Source: Anabaena catenula FACHB-362 (GTDB lineage: Bacteria > Cyanobacteriota > Cyanobacteriia > Cyanobacteriales > Nostocaceae). From it: a DNA stretch of 64,000 nt. Location of the stretch: the NCBI RefSeq assembly GCF_014698735.1, contig NZ_JACJTQ010000024.1:1-64000 (forward strand), written 5' to 3'. Position 1 is the stretch's first letter; every line of letters starts with the position of its first letter. The translations under genes and the position numbers were made by a program. The notes below the pieces were generated by a model that had not been told where the DNA came from, did no database searches, and saw only the letters and a list, made by a program, of their open reading frames with translations. This document shows positions 8,560-17,579 of this stretch, piece by piece.

Positions 8560-9753
8560 ATGAACGCCCAGGAAAGCATAAATCAGCGAGATTGGTCATG
8601 GCCTTTTTGGCCTGTACTACCACTTTATCCCTACGGTAAACGACGAACAGTTCGACGGGAAATAGTTAAGGATAGCGTTTGGACATTTGACCAATTACAA
8701 GGCATCCTCTATACCATCGTACCAATTCGCATGACCGTCATCAAGCTGCAAGCAGGAGGTCTTTTAGTCTATGCACCTGTCGCACCCACAGGAGAATGTA
8801 TTCGTTTGGTTCAAGAGTTGGCAGCAAGGCATGGTGAAGTTAAATATATTCTCCTACCTACCAGTTCTGGTTTAGAGCATAAAATCTTTGTTGGCCCCTT
8901 TGCCAGAAAATTTCCCCAAGCTGTAGTTTATGTTGCACCTCATCAGTGGAGTTTCCCATTTAATTTACCACTGAGTTGGCTTGGCTTTCCTCAAAAACGA
9001 ACTTTAGAACTAACGGAAAATATTCATCAAAATCCTTTTGGTGATGAATTTGAATATAAAATTTTAGATATAAATTTAGGAAAGGGTGCTTTTGTGGAAG
9101 TGGCATTATTTCACAAACCATCGCGCACTCTCTTGTTAACAGATACTATAGTTTCAGTCAAAGAAGAACCACCAGAAATTTTACAATTAGAACCATATCC
9201 TTTATTATTTCACGCCAGAGAACATGGACAAGAGATTATAGAAGATAATCAAAAAAATCGTCGTCAAGGATGGCAGAAAATATCTTTGTTTGCAATTTAT
9301 TTTCGTCCCAGTGCTTTAGAAATTATGGGAATGAGAGAAATGTGGAAAGATGCTAAAAAAGCTCCAGACCATTCTTCCAAAGCTTATTTTGGTTTATTTC
9401 CTTTTCGCTGGCGAAATAATTGGCAACAGTCTTTTGATGCGTTGTGTGGAAATGGTCGCCCTTTTGTCGCACCGATTTTACAAATTCTCATTCTTCCCCA
9501 AGCACCAAAACAAGTATTAGACTGGGCTGATAAAGTTGCAATTTGGGATTTTGAGCAAATTGTTGCTTGTCATTTTCATTCACCAATTAAAGCTAGTCCT
9601 ATTCAATTCCGTCAAGCATTTACTTTTTTAGAAAAAGAACCATTATTAAATGATGATTATCCTTTATTGGTTGAAGATTTGCGATTTATTCATGAACTAG
9701 AAGCGGGTTTGGTGAAGCGTGGTATTGCGACACCTGTTAAGGATAAGGTTTAA
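8560..9753 (+). CDS. DUF4336 domain protein
   Basis: This 397-residue protein belongs to the DUF4336 family found in cyanobacteria and plants and related to metallo-beta-lactamase-like folds. It has the aromatic N-terminus (SWPFWPVLPLYPYGKR), then RMTVIKLQAGGLLVYAPVAPT, EVKYILLPTSSGLEHKIF and LLLTDTIV. The histidine cluster of true metallo-beta-lactamases (HxHxDH) is not seen, so hydrolase activity is doubtful. No signal peptide is evident. The gene is monocistronic, divergent from ycf23, and followed by a hairpin with a T-rich tail. Confidence 0.85.
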   Translation: MNAQESINQRDWSWPFWPVLPLYPYGKRRTVRREIVKDSVWTFDQLQGILYTIVPIRMTVIKLQAGGLLVYAPVAPTGECIRLVQELAARHGEVKYILLPTSSGLEHKIFVGPFARKFPQAVVYVAPHQWSFPFNLPLSWLGFPQKRTLELTENIHQNPFGDEFEYKILDINLGKGAFVEVALFHKPSRTLLLTDTIVSVKEEPPEILQLEPYPLLFHAREHGQEIIEDNQKNRRQGWQKISLFAIYFRPSALEIMGMREMWKDAKKAPDHSSKAYFGLFPFRWRNNWQQSFDALCGNGRPFVAPILQILILPQAPKQVLDWADKVAIWDFEQIVACHFHSPIKASPIQFRQAFTFLEKEPLLNDDYPLLVEDLRFIHELEAGLVKRGIATPVKDKV

Positions 9754-9876
9754 TTGACAGAATCAGGATTTCCAGGATTAAGACTGGGATTTGATCACAA
9801 ATTACCTATTACCCATTACCAGCCTCAACTAGATGCAAAGCCTGTCTCCGAGGCTCGAAAACATTGATTTTATATT

Positions 9877-9902
9877 AGTCCACGCAGGTGGACTTAGTTT
9901 TT
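9877..9902 (+). terminator. probable rho-independent terminator of the DUF4336 gene
   Basis: A 7-bp stem AGTCCAC (9877-9883) / GTGGACT (9888-9894) with loop GCAG is followed by TAGTTTTTA. It lies about 120 nt after the stop of the plus-strand DUF4336 gene. Similar hairpins followed by a 'gccgcgacttctagtcg' word are dispersed in cyanobacterial genomes, so this may also be a repeat copy. Confidence 0.6.
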
Positions 9903-9947
9903 ATAGCCGCGACTTCTAGTCGTTCGGAATTGGTGCAAAATGTCAGT

Positions 9948-11360
9948 TTATTTCCCAATACAAAACCTACTAAAAATCCGATCTAAAACTGATTCCGTCA
10001 CCTCTTCCCCAGTAATTTCTCCCAATGCATAAATCGCTCCTCTTAAATCAATTGTCCAAAAATCTAAGGGTAACTGTTCGATAATTGTTATTTGCACTTG
10101 TTCCAAATCAAGCTTCGCTTTTGTTAAGGCTGCGGCTTGTCTTTGATTAATTGCTAAATCCATATCAGCAGCTTGCACCTTTCCCGCTTGGACTATTTCT
10201 AAAATCGCAGTTTCTAAACCATCAATTCCTTGATTTTGCGCTGCTGCGGTTTTTACAACTTGGTTAATACTTGTTGGATATTTCAAGTGTAGAGACTTTG
10301 CATGCAACGTCTCTACATTATGTGTTTCTACAAGATCAATTTTATTAATTACCAAAATCACCGGACGGTGTTTTACTTGTTCATAAATTTCTTGATCTGC
10401 TTCTGTCCAACCTGCGGAAGCGTCAATAGTCAATAATACTAAATCAGCAGCACTCGCAGCACGACGCGATCGCTCTACCCCTATTTTCTCTACCTGATCT
10501 GCTGTTTCCCGAATCCCTGCTGTGTCTAAAACCTGGATAGGAATCCCCCCCACAACTAGCTGAGATTCAACTACATCGCGGGTTGTACCGGGTAAATCTG
10601 TGACAATAGCGCGATCGCTCTGACTCCACGCATTCAATAAACTCGATTTTCCCACATTGGGACGACCAACAATCGCTACTTTTAACCCAGTTCGCAATAA
10701 TTCACCTTTATCTTTTGTTGCTAATAATTTAGTAATTTTCAACGTAACTTGATCAATTTCAGAAATAATTCTTTGCTCATCTAACGGTGGTAAATCCTCC
10801 TCAAAATCAATCCGCGCTTCAATTTCCGCTAAAATATCCAAACATTGAGCGCGTAAATTCCGTATAGGATGAGCTAATTTACCTTGTAACCCAGCTAAAG
10901 CCGTTTGCGCTGCTTGGGGAGATTTCGCACCCACTAAATCTGCGATACTTTCTGCTTGGGTTAAATCCAAACGTCCATTTAAAAACGCTCTTAATGTAAA
11001 TTCCCCCGGTTGCGCTAATCTCGCACCATTTTCTAAACATAGTTGCAATACTTGTTGTACAGCCATAATTCCCCCGTGACAATGGAATTCCACCACATCT
11101 TCACGGGTAAAAGAACGGGGTGCTTTCATAATCAACAACAAAGCTTCATCAACAACTTGCTTAGTTTGGGGTTGACGGATGTAACCATAGAGAATGCGGT
11201 GACTTTCCCAAACTTGTTTTCCAGGTGCAGAAAATAGAGTTTGTGCGATCGCTATCGCATGATCACCAGAAATCCGCACAATCCCCACACTACCTTGTTG
11301 AGGGACAACAGCAGTAGCTATAGCAGCGATCGTTCCAGTATTAGCTAATAATTCTGACAT
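9948..11360 (-). CDS. mnmE: tRNA modification GTPase MnmE (TrmE)
   Basis: MnmE acts with MnmG to place (carboxymethyl)aminomethyl groups on wobble U34 of tRNAs, using folate and GTP hydrolysis. The N-terminal folate-binding domain is seen in [23 protein letters not shown]. The G domain follows with G1 [10 protein letters not shown]2 [10 protein letters not shown]3 DTAGIRE and G4 NKID. The C-terminus ends with the family's CIGK. I take the ATG at 11360 (MSELLANTG, 470 residues); the open frame reaches a GTG at 11390 that adds ten unlikely residues. Between G4 and the G5 region about ten extra residues ([10 protein letters not shown]) are encoded by a palindromic repeat at 10288-10317, seemingly inserted in frame without destroying the gene. 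Confidence 0.95.
   Translation of the reverse strand: MSELLANTGTIAAIATAVVPQQGSVGIVRISGDHAIAIAQTLFSAPGKQVWESHRILYGYIRQPQTKQVVDEALLLIMKAPRSFTREDVVEFHCHGGIMAVQQVLQLCLENGARLAQPGEFTLRAFLNGRLDLTQAESIADLVGAKSPQAAQTALAGLQGKLAHPIRNLRAQCLDILAEIEARIDFEEDLPPLDEQRIISEIDQVTLKITKLLATKDKGELLRTGLKVAIVGRPNVGKSSLLNAWSQSDRAIVTDLPGTTRDVVESQLVVGGIPIQVLDTAGIRETADQVEKIGVERSRRAASAADLVLLTIDASAGWTEADQEIYEQVKHRPVILVINKIDLVETHNVETLHAKSLHLKYPTSINQVVKTAAAQNQGIDGLETAILEIVQAGKVQAADMDLAINQRQAAALTKAKLDLEQVQITIIEQLPLDFWTIDLRGAIYALGEITGEEVTESVLDRIFSRFCIGK
10288..10317. repeat. 30-bp palindromic repeat inserted inside mnmE
   Basis: This segment is a near-perfect palindrome: TGTAGAGAC at one end, TGCATGCA in the centre and GTCTCTACA at the other end, with one mismatched pair. 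It encodes residues LHAKSLHL of MnmE. A diverged relative with the same TGTAGAG and GTAACGTCTCTACA ends sits in the intergenic region at 26845-26883, so it behaves as a dispersed palindromic element. Confidence 0.7.
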
Positions 11361-11530
11361 AGGAGTGTAGTAGGGGTGGGATTTCCGCACCGATTTAAGA
11401 TTTTTGTAGGGGTATTAGCAGTGCTAAACCCCCACAGCAGTTAGATAGTAATATTAGTTAATAACCTATTACCAATAATAGTAAAATTTATTTGAAGGGT
11501 AAAACGCCCGAATGTAGAGAGGAGTTCACT

Positions 11531-11731
11531 GTGGAGCAGACAATTAACTGCGCTGAAGCCTGCGTCAACGGGTGCGTTTTAGGCGATAAATGTCCCAATA
11601 TCGAGTCTAGAGAAGCAACCTCAAAGTTTATCGAAGAGACTTCTTTAGACAAAATGCTAGAAATGGCTGAAGAAAGATTGCGGAAAAAAATGACGGAACC
11701 TCCAAAATGGGTGTTTCCAGAAGATACTTAA
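11531..11731 (+). CDS. small conserved cysteine-containing protein
   Basis: This is a 66-residue acidic protein of unknown function. It has four cysteines in the first third (INCAEACVNGCVLGDKC, C-x3-C-x3-C-x5-C) that could bind a metal or cofactor, followed by a helical charged segment (DKMLEMAEERLRKKM) and a PPKWVFPED tail. I choose the GTG at 11531 because AGAGGAG stands six bases upstream; the frame is open to a TTG at 11492 with no ribosome site. It is a single gene, divergent from mnmE. It looks like a cyanobacterial conserved hypothetical, but I do not know a name. Confidence 0.7.
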   Translation: MEQTINCAEACVNGCVLGDKCPNIESREATSKFIEETSLDKMLEMAEERLRKKMTEPPKWVFPEDT

Positions 11732-11732
11732 T

Positions 11733-11893
11733 TAAATCGCATCTGGATCAATACCTATATTCTTATAGACTAATTTACGCCAGAGGATGAGTCGGTTACG
11801 GTACAACTCTGGCAACAAACTCTTCAGAAAGCAATAAATTACCGAAAAGCTTTTCTTGATACGTTCATTTTGTTGATAACTATCTGGGTGGTG
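11733..11893 (-). pseudogene. possible C-terminal gene fragment
   Basis: Reading the minus strand from about 11893 to a stop at 11733-11735 gives an uninterrupted protein-like stretch (HHPDSYQQNERIKKS, then LLPELYRNRLILWRKLVYK and IGIDPDAI at the end). It has no start codon or ribosome site of its own, and its upstream part would run into the oppositely oriented AAA ATPase gene. It may be the tail of a gene interrupted when the AAA/TOPRIM pair was acquired. The family is not recognised and chance coding potential is possible. Confidence 0.25.
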
Positions 11894-11941
11894 AAAGATA
11901 TAAGGTAATGTAAGTGAGTAAGTTTGTATCTGGAGGTTACA

Positions 11942-13030
11942 GTGATTAAGAATATTGAGATTAAAAATTTTAGATGTTTCCAGAATTTAAAAGTATTAGG
12001 TTTTGAGAAAATTAATTTAATTAGCGGAAAAAATAATGTTGGTAAAACTGCATTATTAGAAGCATTATTCCTCAATAGTACACCAAGACCAGATACTATT
12101 TTTTTGTTGCGACAAGTAAGAAGAGAATCATCAAAGTTAAGTAGAGCTTTGCCTGAAAGAACCTGGAACAACTTCTTTTTTCAACAAAATAAGAATAGTA
12201 CACTAGAGATTGACGCTACCCTTGAAAGTGGTTCTTATAAAAAAGTTGAAGTATTTGTTGATGAATCTGTGAAAGATTTAGAAGATACCTATCAACAGGA
12301 TGATGATAATGATAACGAGAAAATCATCAGTCTTTTTTCAGGAAGTGAGTCTGTATTATCTGTGATGCACCTGAAAACCAGGATTAATAATGGAGATGAT
12401 TTTGAAACATTAATCATTTCCAGTGCTAAGGGTGTAATAGCCAGAGATATCAAAGTTCCTGACATAAAAAATGCTTTTTTTATCCCCTCTTTTTTGAGAG
12501 TTTCTAGTCGAGAATTGACAGAAGAGTTTGACAAAGCCCGTTTGAATGAGAGAGACAATGAGCTTCTAAGAGCCTTTCAGGCTATTGATTCTTCCATTAT
12601 TGGTGTAGAGAGCTTTAGTATCGGTGAACCAAATCTTTATGTTAAGAGAGAAGGTGAAAGTAGATTACCTTTGTCCTTGTTTGGTGATGCAATTAATCGC
12701 ATCGCCGATATCATTTTAAGAATTGTGAATAATGAAAATAGTATTTTGCTAATTGATGAAATAGAAAATGGTATTCATCACTCTAACCAAGCTGCTTTTT
12801 GGAGTATTCTTTACAGATTAGCTAGTGAATTAAATGTGCAAATTTTTGCTACAACACATAGCTTAGAAATGATAGAAGCTTTCATAAAAGCTGGCTCTGA
12901 GTATCAAAATATAGCTGCTCATTTTGAGCTAACAAAACATCTAAAAACAGGCAAAATAGTTGCTATAAAGCGAGATTTAGATACTTTAGAGTATGGCATA
13001 AGTCACCATAAGGAGGTGAGAGGTGAGTAG
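11942..13030 (+). CDS. AAA family ATPase (OLD/ABC-ATPase-like)
   Basis: This is a 362-residue ABC-type ATPase of the AAA_15/AAA_21 group. It has N-terminal IKNIEIKNFRCF, Walker A SGKNNVGKTALLEALF, Walker B ILLIDEIENGIHHS and a switch histidine in ATTHS, with a middle helical insertion. Proteins of this kind form the ATPase half of OLD, Gabija-like and PARIS (AriA) systems. GTG at 11942 is chosen because GGAGG lies just upstream (frame open to 11924). Its stop overlaps the next gene's start by 8 nt and the next gene's ribosome site AAGGAGGTGA is inside this coding sequence, so the two are translationally coupled. Defence function is inferred. Confidence 0.85.
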   Translation: MIKNIEIKNFRCFQNLKVLGFEKINLISGKNNVGKTALLEALFLNSTPRPDTIFLLRQVRRESSKLSRALPERTWNNFFFQQNKNSTLEIDATLESGSYKKVEVFVDESVKDLEDTYQQDDDNDNEKIISLFSGSESVLSVMHLKTRINNGDDFETLIISSAKGVIARDIKVPDIKNAFFIPSFLRVSSRELTEEFDKARLNERDNELLRAFQAIDSSIIGVESFSIGEPNLYVKREGESRLPLSLFGDAINRIADIILRIVNNENSILLIDEIENGIHHSNQAAFWSILYRLASELNVQIFATTHSLEMIEAFIKAGSEYQNIAAHFELTKHLKTGKIVAIKRDLDTLEYGISHHKEVRGE

Positions 13031-13709
13031 TAATATTTTGATTGTAGAAAGTAAAAATGATCAATTTTTCCTACAGGCAATTATCCGTTACCTCAATTTC
13101 AATATAGAAGTTGCACCTCCGATTCTGCTTTCAGAAGATGATTATATGTCGATGAATGGATTAAATCCAACAAAGCTAAAGGATGCTCTCAAAGATTTAA
13201 AAGCAGATATAGAAAAGGGTAAGATTGAAAGAATAGGTATAGTTATTGATATTGATGACCAACAAGAAGTTAAGAGAATTAATTTGATAAATGAATGTAT
13301 TCAAGAAGTTTTTCCTAAATCACCATTTATTGAAGAAGTTAAGAAGTTTATAAATATAACGGTTGAGGATATTAATATCCAACTGGCTTGTTACTTTACA
13401 AATGTTGATGGAACAGGAGAACTTGAAACAGTTCTAAAAATGATTAAGAGTAAAAATTCTGATTATGCTGATTGCTTAGAGAGTTGGAAAGATTGCTTGA
13501 AAAATTACGGAAAAGAAATAAAGATTAAGGACTTTGATAAATTCTGGGTTAACACCTACATACGATATGATACTTGCTCGAAAAAAGAAAGTAAGCAAGC
13601 ATATAAGAAATGTACTTTTGAATATGCCATGAGTGAAAAAGCGTCGATTTGGAACTTTGAACATCCTACCTTGAATGATTTGAAGAAATTTTTGCAGATG
13701 TTTTGTTAA
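13023..13709 (+). CDS. DUF3226 (TOPRIM-like) protein, partner of the AAA ATPase
   Basis: This 228-residue protein matches DUF3226, a TOPRIM-like fold. The N-terminal strand NILIVESKNDQFFLQAII carries the conserved glutamate, IERIGIVIDIDDQQE the DxD-like acidic motif, and CYFTNVDGTGELETVL the following GTGELE signature. It starts at GTG 13023 with a perfect AAGGAGGTGAG ribosome site. Split AAA ATPase plus TOPRIM pairs resemble a two-gene version of OLD nucleases and the AriA/AriB arrangement of PARIS (where AriB is DUF4435). A nuclease effector controlled by the upstream ATPase is plausible but not demonstrated by sequence alone. Confidence 0.8.
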   Translation: MSSNILIVESKNDQFFLQAIIRYLNFNIEVAPPILLSEDDYMSMNGLNPTKLKDALKDLKADIEKGKIERIGIVIDIDDQQEVKRINLINECIQEVFPKSPFIEEVKKFINITVEDINIQLACYFTNVDGTGELETVLKMIKSKNSDYADCLESWKDCLKNYGKEIKIKDFDKFWVNTYIRYDTCSKKESKQAYKKCTFEYAMSEKASIWNFEHPTLNDLKKFLQMFC

Positions 13710-13778
13710 TGCCACTAAACAAGAAAGCATTATTGTTGTTAATTCTCCTAGTAGTGTGATCATCCCCAATCCCCCAAT

Positions 13779-15407
13779 TCAAATATCCAATCCCAGCACT
13801 GTTAATTCCGGCGGATGCTCAACAGTAAACTGATAATATACCTCCTGCTGTTCCTGCGCTGCCAGCACAATATCCCACTCCAAAATTCCGATTTCACTTA
13901 ATTGAATTTGTGGCTGAGAACGAGAAAGACGCACCTTAATTTGCTCGTTGCGACTAACTGGTAATTGTTCAGTTAATTTTAAACTTGCTTCTTGATTTAA
14001 TAAATTAGTAATTACCAGCCGATAAGCATAGGTAACTCGGCGTTGACTACTCATCAGTTTCTTATCTACCTGACGTTCAACTAAATCACGTTCAATTTTT
14101 AAACCTTCATCTATACCCAAATTAATTTTAAATTCCTGTCCTGGAGCAATATGTTCTAATTGAGTTGCACCGACAAAGATACTGTCCCGAAAAATATTTG
14201 CTTTCCCTGGTAATAAAGTTGCACCATCAGGGCTATTTTTTATAGTAGCTTGTAAATAAGCAAAACTAACTAAACGTGGCATTCCTACATAATTTAATTT
14301 ACAAGGATAATCATCTTGAAAAATTGTGGTTTTATGAGGTGCGCCATCACTGGGAATATTACCACCACTATTTAGTTTAAAAGTAACTACGCTGCCTTGT
14401 TTAGATACTTCCGTTACGACTGTTTCAGCACTGATGAAATTTTCCTCTTCTTCCTTTTTTGCAGCCTTTGGCGCATTATTAGGAGGAGGCATCAGCACAG
14501 CCATAGCAGGTGGAGGAGACATTGAACGCTGCATAGTCAGAGAATCATCTGCGCGTGTAGGTGGTGTATCAATATACCAGGGCTTCAACTTCGGTGGGAT
14601 TGTACCTAATCCCGGTTTAGCGGTAGAAAAAGTCAGCGCTACACCAAGCCAATCTTCACCTGTAGTTTGGGTAACTTCTGCCAGGTAGCTCAGATATAAT
14701 ATATTGCTACTACTATCAACCCGCAAGTCATAAAGCGGCTTCCAGTTAGCACGATTCACCAAATAAGACATCTCTAGCTCAAACTCACCTTCCCCCGCAA
14801 CTTCCACACCGACAATCACACTCAAGCTTTCTTTAGGGTGTGGTGTTTGGATTTTTTGCAATGCGGTGCGGAGTGGTTGTAATTGCTTTTCTAATTCTTG
14901 CTGTTGGGTTTTGCATTCCCCAGAAGCGATCGCATATTCGCTATACTGACTACCAATAAAGTTGAGAAAATCTAATGTTTCACTCAAACTGAGATTTTTC
15001 CGTGACAGGCTCTGAGCAAAGGGTTCTTCGGTTTTTTCCCCCAAGCCGGCAATAAAATGAGATTGTAATGCCAAAGCATCTATTTGAGCTTGTAAATGGC
15101 GTTTTTCTGCTTCTAGTTGTTGAATTTGTCTTGTCAACTGCGCCACTCTTTCAGCCACAGGTTCGGTAGTATAAATGCGATCGCTGCTCACTCCCAGCAA
15201 CCGCACCCCTAGCGTACCAGTACCGCTTACCCTCACAGACTCAGTTTCTAGAGTTACAGGCAATGGTGTAATTAACAACTCTCGTTCTTCTCCCGTTAAG
15301 GATATAACACCTCGTCTTGTAACTAAAGCTTTGTCACCATAGACAGTGACAGCAACAATCTGGCTTTCTACTGTTTTGCGCCAAGATAATATTTCCGGGT
15401 TCACCAT
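13779..15407 (-). CDS. mucoidy inhibitor MuiA family protein (DUF4139)
   Basis: This is a 542-residue protein with the N-terminal DUF4140 part (VAVTVYGDKALVTRRGVISL), a coiled coil (residues ~85-190, QLTRQIQQLEAEKRHLQAQ) and the C-terminal DUF4139 beta-rich domain (VEVAGEGEFELEMSYLVNRANWKPLYDLRV, VTQTTGEDWLGVALTFSTAKP). The middle has a low-complexity linker (PPPAMAVLMPPPNNAPKAAKK). There is no signal peptide. The founding member was linked to mucoidy suppression, but molecular function is unknown. It stands alone between the AAA/TOPRIM pair and the LysR gene. Confidence 0.85.
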   Translation of the reverse strand: MVNPEILSWRKTVESQIVAVTVYGDKALVTRRGVISLTGEERELLITPLPVTLETESVRVSGTGTLGVRLLGVSSDRIYTTEPVAERVAQLTRQIQQLEAEKRHLQAQIDALALQSHFIAGLGEKTEEPFAQSLSRKNLSLSETLDFLNFIGSQYSEYAIASGECKTQQQELEKQLQPLRTALQKIQTPHPKESLSVIVGVEVAGEGEFELEMSYLVNRANWKPLYDLRVDSSSNILYLSYLAEVTQTTGEDWLGVALTFSTAKPGLGTIPPKLKPWYIDTPPTRADDSLTMQRSMSPPPAMAVLMPPPNNAPKAAKKEEEENFISAETVVTEVSKQGSVVTFKLNSGGNIPSDGAPHKTTIFQDDYPCKLNYVGMPRLVSFAYLQATIKNSPDGATLLPGKANIFRDSIFVGATQLEHIAPGQEFKINLGIDEGLKIERDLVERQVDKKLMSSQRRVTYAYRLVITNLLNQEASLKLTEQLPVSRNEQIKVRLSRSQPQIQLSEIGILEWDIVLAAQEQQEVYYQFTVEHPPELTVLGLDI

Positions 15408-15563
15408 TGCCAGTTTTTTCCCATGTTTATCAATTATCAGTTAAAACAGATGTCAGTTATCTCTATGAAGAGTTTCCTGTTTCCTGGTTTAATAGTTCTG
15501 CTGGTTAATTGTCAATGGTTTCCGGTTTCAGCGTCAAGGGTTCTGAGGTATTGAATGTCAAGT

Positions 15564-16487
15564 TTATTGTGGAACTGAAGTAATCACTTCTTGCTCCACA
15601 ATCTTCTTAGCCGCCTCTAGTAGATACTCATAATAAGTACGAGCCACAATCGATAACTGTTTACCAGATGGGTAAACCATATACCAAGTGCGCTTCATGG
15701 GAAAGTGCTGCACATCCAAAATGCTGAACTCAGAACTATCTGTCAATAAAGTATGACGAGATAATACCGAAATTCCTAAACCCCCGGCTATTGCTTGTTT
15801 AATCGCCTCATTACTCCCCAATTCCAGTTTCACCTTCACCTTGATGCCATGTTCCTCAAAGAGAGATTGCACCGCACGGCGCGTACCTGAACCAGGTTCG
15901 CGCATGATAAATGGTTGATCTGCCAATTTTTCTATCGGGATATTTTTTTCCTGTGCTAAAGGATGATTCACAGGTGCAAAAACTACCAAAGGATTTTCTA
16001 AAAATGCCTTGACATGGACATCTAAATGCTCTGGAACCTGGCTCATAATATACAAGTCATCCATGTTACCAACCATGCGTTCCAAAATCCGTTCATGATT
16101 AGTGACTTGTAGGGAGATGTCAATTCCAGGGTAAAGTTGGCAAAATGGACCCAACAAACGCGGGATAATATATTTTGCTGTTGTAATCACAGCCAAGCGC
16201 AATTGCCCTTGTTTTAGCCCTTTTAAATCTGCCACTGTCATTTCAAATTGAGCTATAGTCTCAAAAATCTGACGACAAGTAGTAAATAGTTCCCGTCCGG
16301 CTTCCGTCAAAAATAAGCGTTTTCCCACCTGCTCAAATAATGGCAATCCTACCGATTTTGTTAGTTGCTTGATTTGCATCGATACGGTAGGTTGGGTGAG
16401 AAATAATTCCTCAGCAGCACGAGTAAAGCTACCGTGCCGTGCCGCAGCCTCGAACACCTTCAACTGGTGCAACGTCGCTTGGTTCAA
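15564..16487 (-). CDS. LysR-type regulator of the NdhR/CmpR (CO2-responsive) class
   Basis: This is a 307-residue LysR-type transcriptional regulator. The N-terminal winged helix (LHQLKVFEAAARHGSFTRAA, LTQPTVSMQIKQL) is followed by the effector-binding domain (LKGLKQGQLRLAVITTAKY, MREPGSGTRRAVQSLF, GLGISVLSRHTL). The N-terminus and the KGLKQG-TTAKY region are those of the cyanobacterial NdhR(CcmR)/CmpR/RbcR group, which sense 2-oxoglutarate, 2-phosphoglycolate or Calvin-cycle metabolites and control inorganic carbon uptake. Its position directly downstream of the carboxysome operon fits a regulator of ccm and ndhF4-ndhD4-cupB, but which paralogue it is cannot be settled without a tree. Confidence 0.85.
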   Translation of the reverse strand: MNQATLHQLKVFEAAARHGSFTRAAEELFLTQPTVSMQIKQLTKSVGLPLFEQVGKRLFLTEAGRELFTTCRQIFETIAQFEMTVADLKGLKQGQLRLAVITTAKYIIPRLLGPFCQLYPGIDISLQVTNHERILERMVGNMDDLYIMSQVPEHLDVHVKAFLENPLVVFAPVNHPLAQEKNIPIEKLADQPFIMREPGSGTRRAVQSLFEEHGIKVKVKLELGSNEAIKQAIAGGLGISVLSRHTLLTDSSEFSILDVQHFPMKRTWYMVYPSGKQLSIVARTYYEYLLEAAKKIVEQEVITSVPQ

Positions 16488-16732
16488 GGTGATTCTCCTC
16501 TAATCGCAATTCGTAGATATAAATCTAGTATCACTTAACACTACCCCTTGTTGTAATGTTACTCATACAAAGTTATGAGGGTTAATATAGGTAAAAATCT
16601 ATGTTCGCTATCAGAAGTGCAGTATTGGACTTATGGAGTTAAAAAGTTATCATCAAAAAACAAGCAAGACAAAAAATGCCTTCCAACTCAAGATGAATGC
16701 TGAATATTGAATAATTTATTATTTAGAATTCA

Positions 16733-17530
16733 TCATTCATCGTTCCATAGTTCTTCCTTAATTTTCATAGGCAATTTAGCTAAATCTGGCAACTCCACAG
16801 CTTCCGCGTCCACAATTTTATCCCTGATATTTAAAGGTATATTTAATGGTTCACGTTCTTCTATCCAACAACTGGCGATAGGCAAGGTTAGCTCCATTTC
16901 ATCCAATGGACGAGGAATCACCATCACCGCACTCAATTCCCCAATGCGTTCTGCTTCAAACATTCCCGCTTCTACTGCCACGGCAACATTAGCTACAGAA
17001 CCACGAATAATCGCTGTACACAAACCCGCACCAATTTTTTCATAAGCTGCCAAATGGACATCAGCCGATTTGAGCATGGCATCACAAGCGCCTACCATTG
17101 CTGGAAAACCCCGCGTTTCTACCAAACCAATTGCTTGATTACTCAATCGGCTGTAACTGCCTTCCTCCATCAATTTACTGATGCGGTTAGTAATAGGCAG
17201 CACAATGTCTAGATTGGGATAAGGTCTGGGAATCACCAAACTAGAAACCAACTGACCAAATTGTTCAGCAGTTTGTACACCAGCTTCTACAGCCAAGCGT
17301 ACATCAGCAATACCACCTCGGATAATTGCCGTACAGTGACCACTACCAATTTTTTCATAACCCACTAAATGAACTCCAGCCGATTTCAACATCATGTCAG
17401 CTGTTCCAACTATGGCTGGAAAGCTAAGAGTAGATACTAAACCCAAGGCAGTATCCTTGAAGTTGTCTCGATGACGGCGACGTACAGGCTGGATAGTGGT
17501 AAGAGACCGTTGATTAGATGTTTCCATCAT
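16733..17530 (-). CDS. ccmO: carboxysome shell protein CcmO (tandem BMC domains)
   Basis: CcmO is a trimeric shell protein with two fused bacterial microcompartment (BMC) domains. Domain one has [37 protein letters not shown] and VIPRPYPNLD; domain two AIGLVETRGFPAMVGACDAM, AYEKIGAGLCTAIIRG and VIPRPLDEME. The C-terminal extension is acidic. I choose the ATG at 17530 (MMETSNQ, 265 residues), preceded by GGAG; the frame is open to 17569. It is the last gene of the ccm operon, 49 nt after ccmN. CcmO links the shell edges and is required for shell formation in beta-cyanobacteria. Confidence 0.95.
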   Translation of the reverse strand: MMETSNQRSLTTIQPVRRRHRDNFKDTALGLVSTLSFPAIVGTADMMLKSAGVHLVGYEKIGSGHCTAIIRGGIADVRLAVEAGVQTAEQFGQLVSSLVIPRPYPNLDIVLPITNRISKLMEEGSYSRLSNQAIGLVETRGFPAMVGACDAMLKSADVHLAAYEKIGAGLCTAIIRGSVANVAVAVEAGMFEAERIGELSAVMVIPRPLDEMELTLPIASCWIEEREPLNIPLNIRDKIVDAEAVELPDLAKLPMKIKEELWNDE

Positions 17531-17579
17531 GAATTCTCCAGGATACTCACAAAACTCTCCACTTAACAATTAACACTTA

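Noticed and set aside
11839-12171. 110-codon frame on the minus strand across the AAA gene start
   Set aside because: Antisense shadow of the AAA ATPase with low-complexity sequence; the protein-like tail at 11733-11893 is in a different frame.
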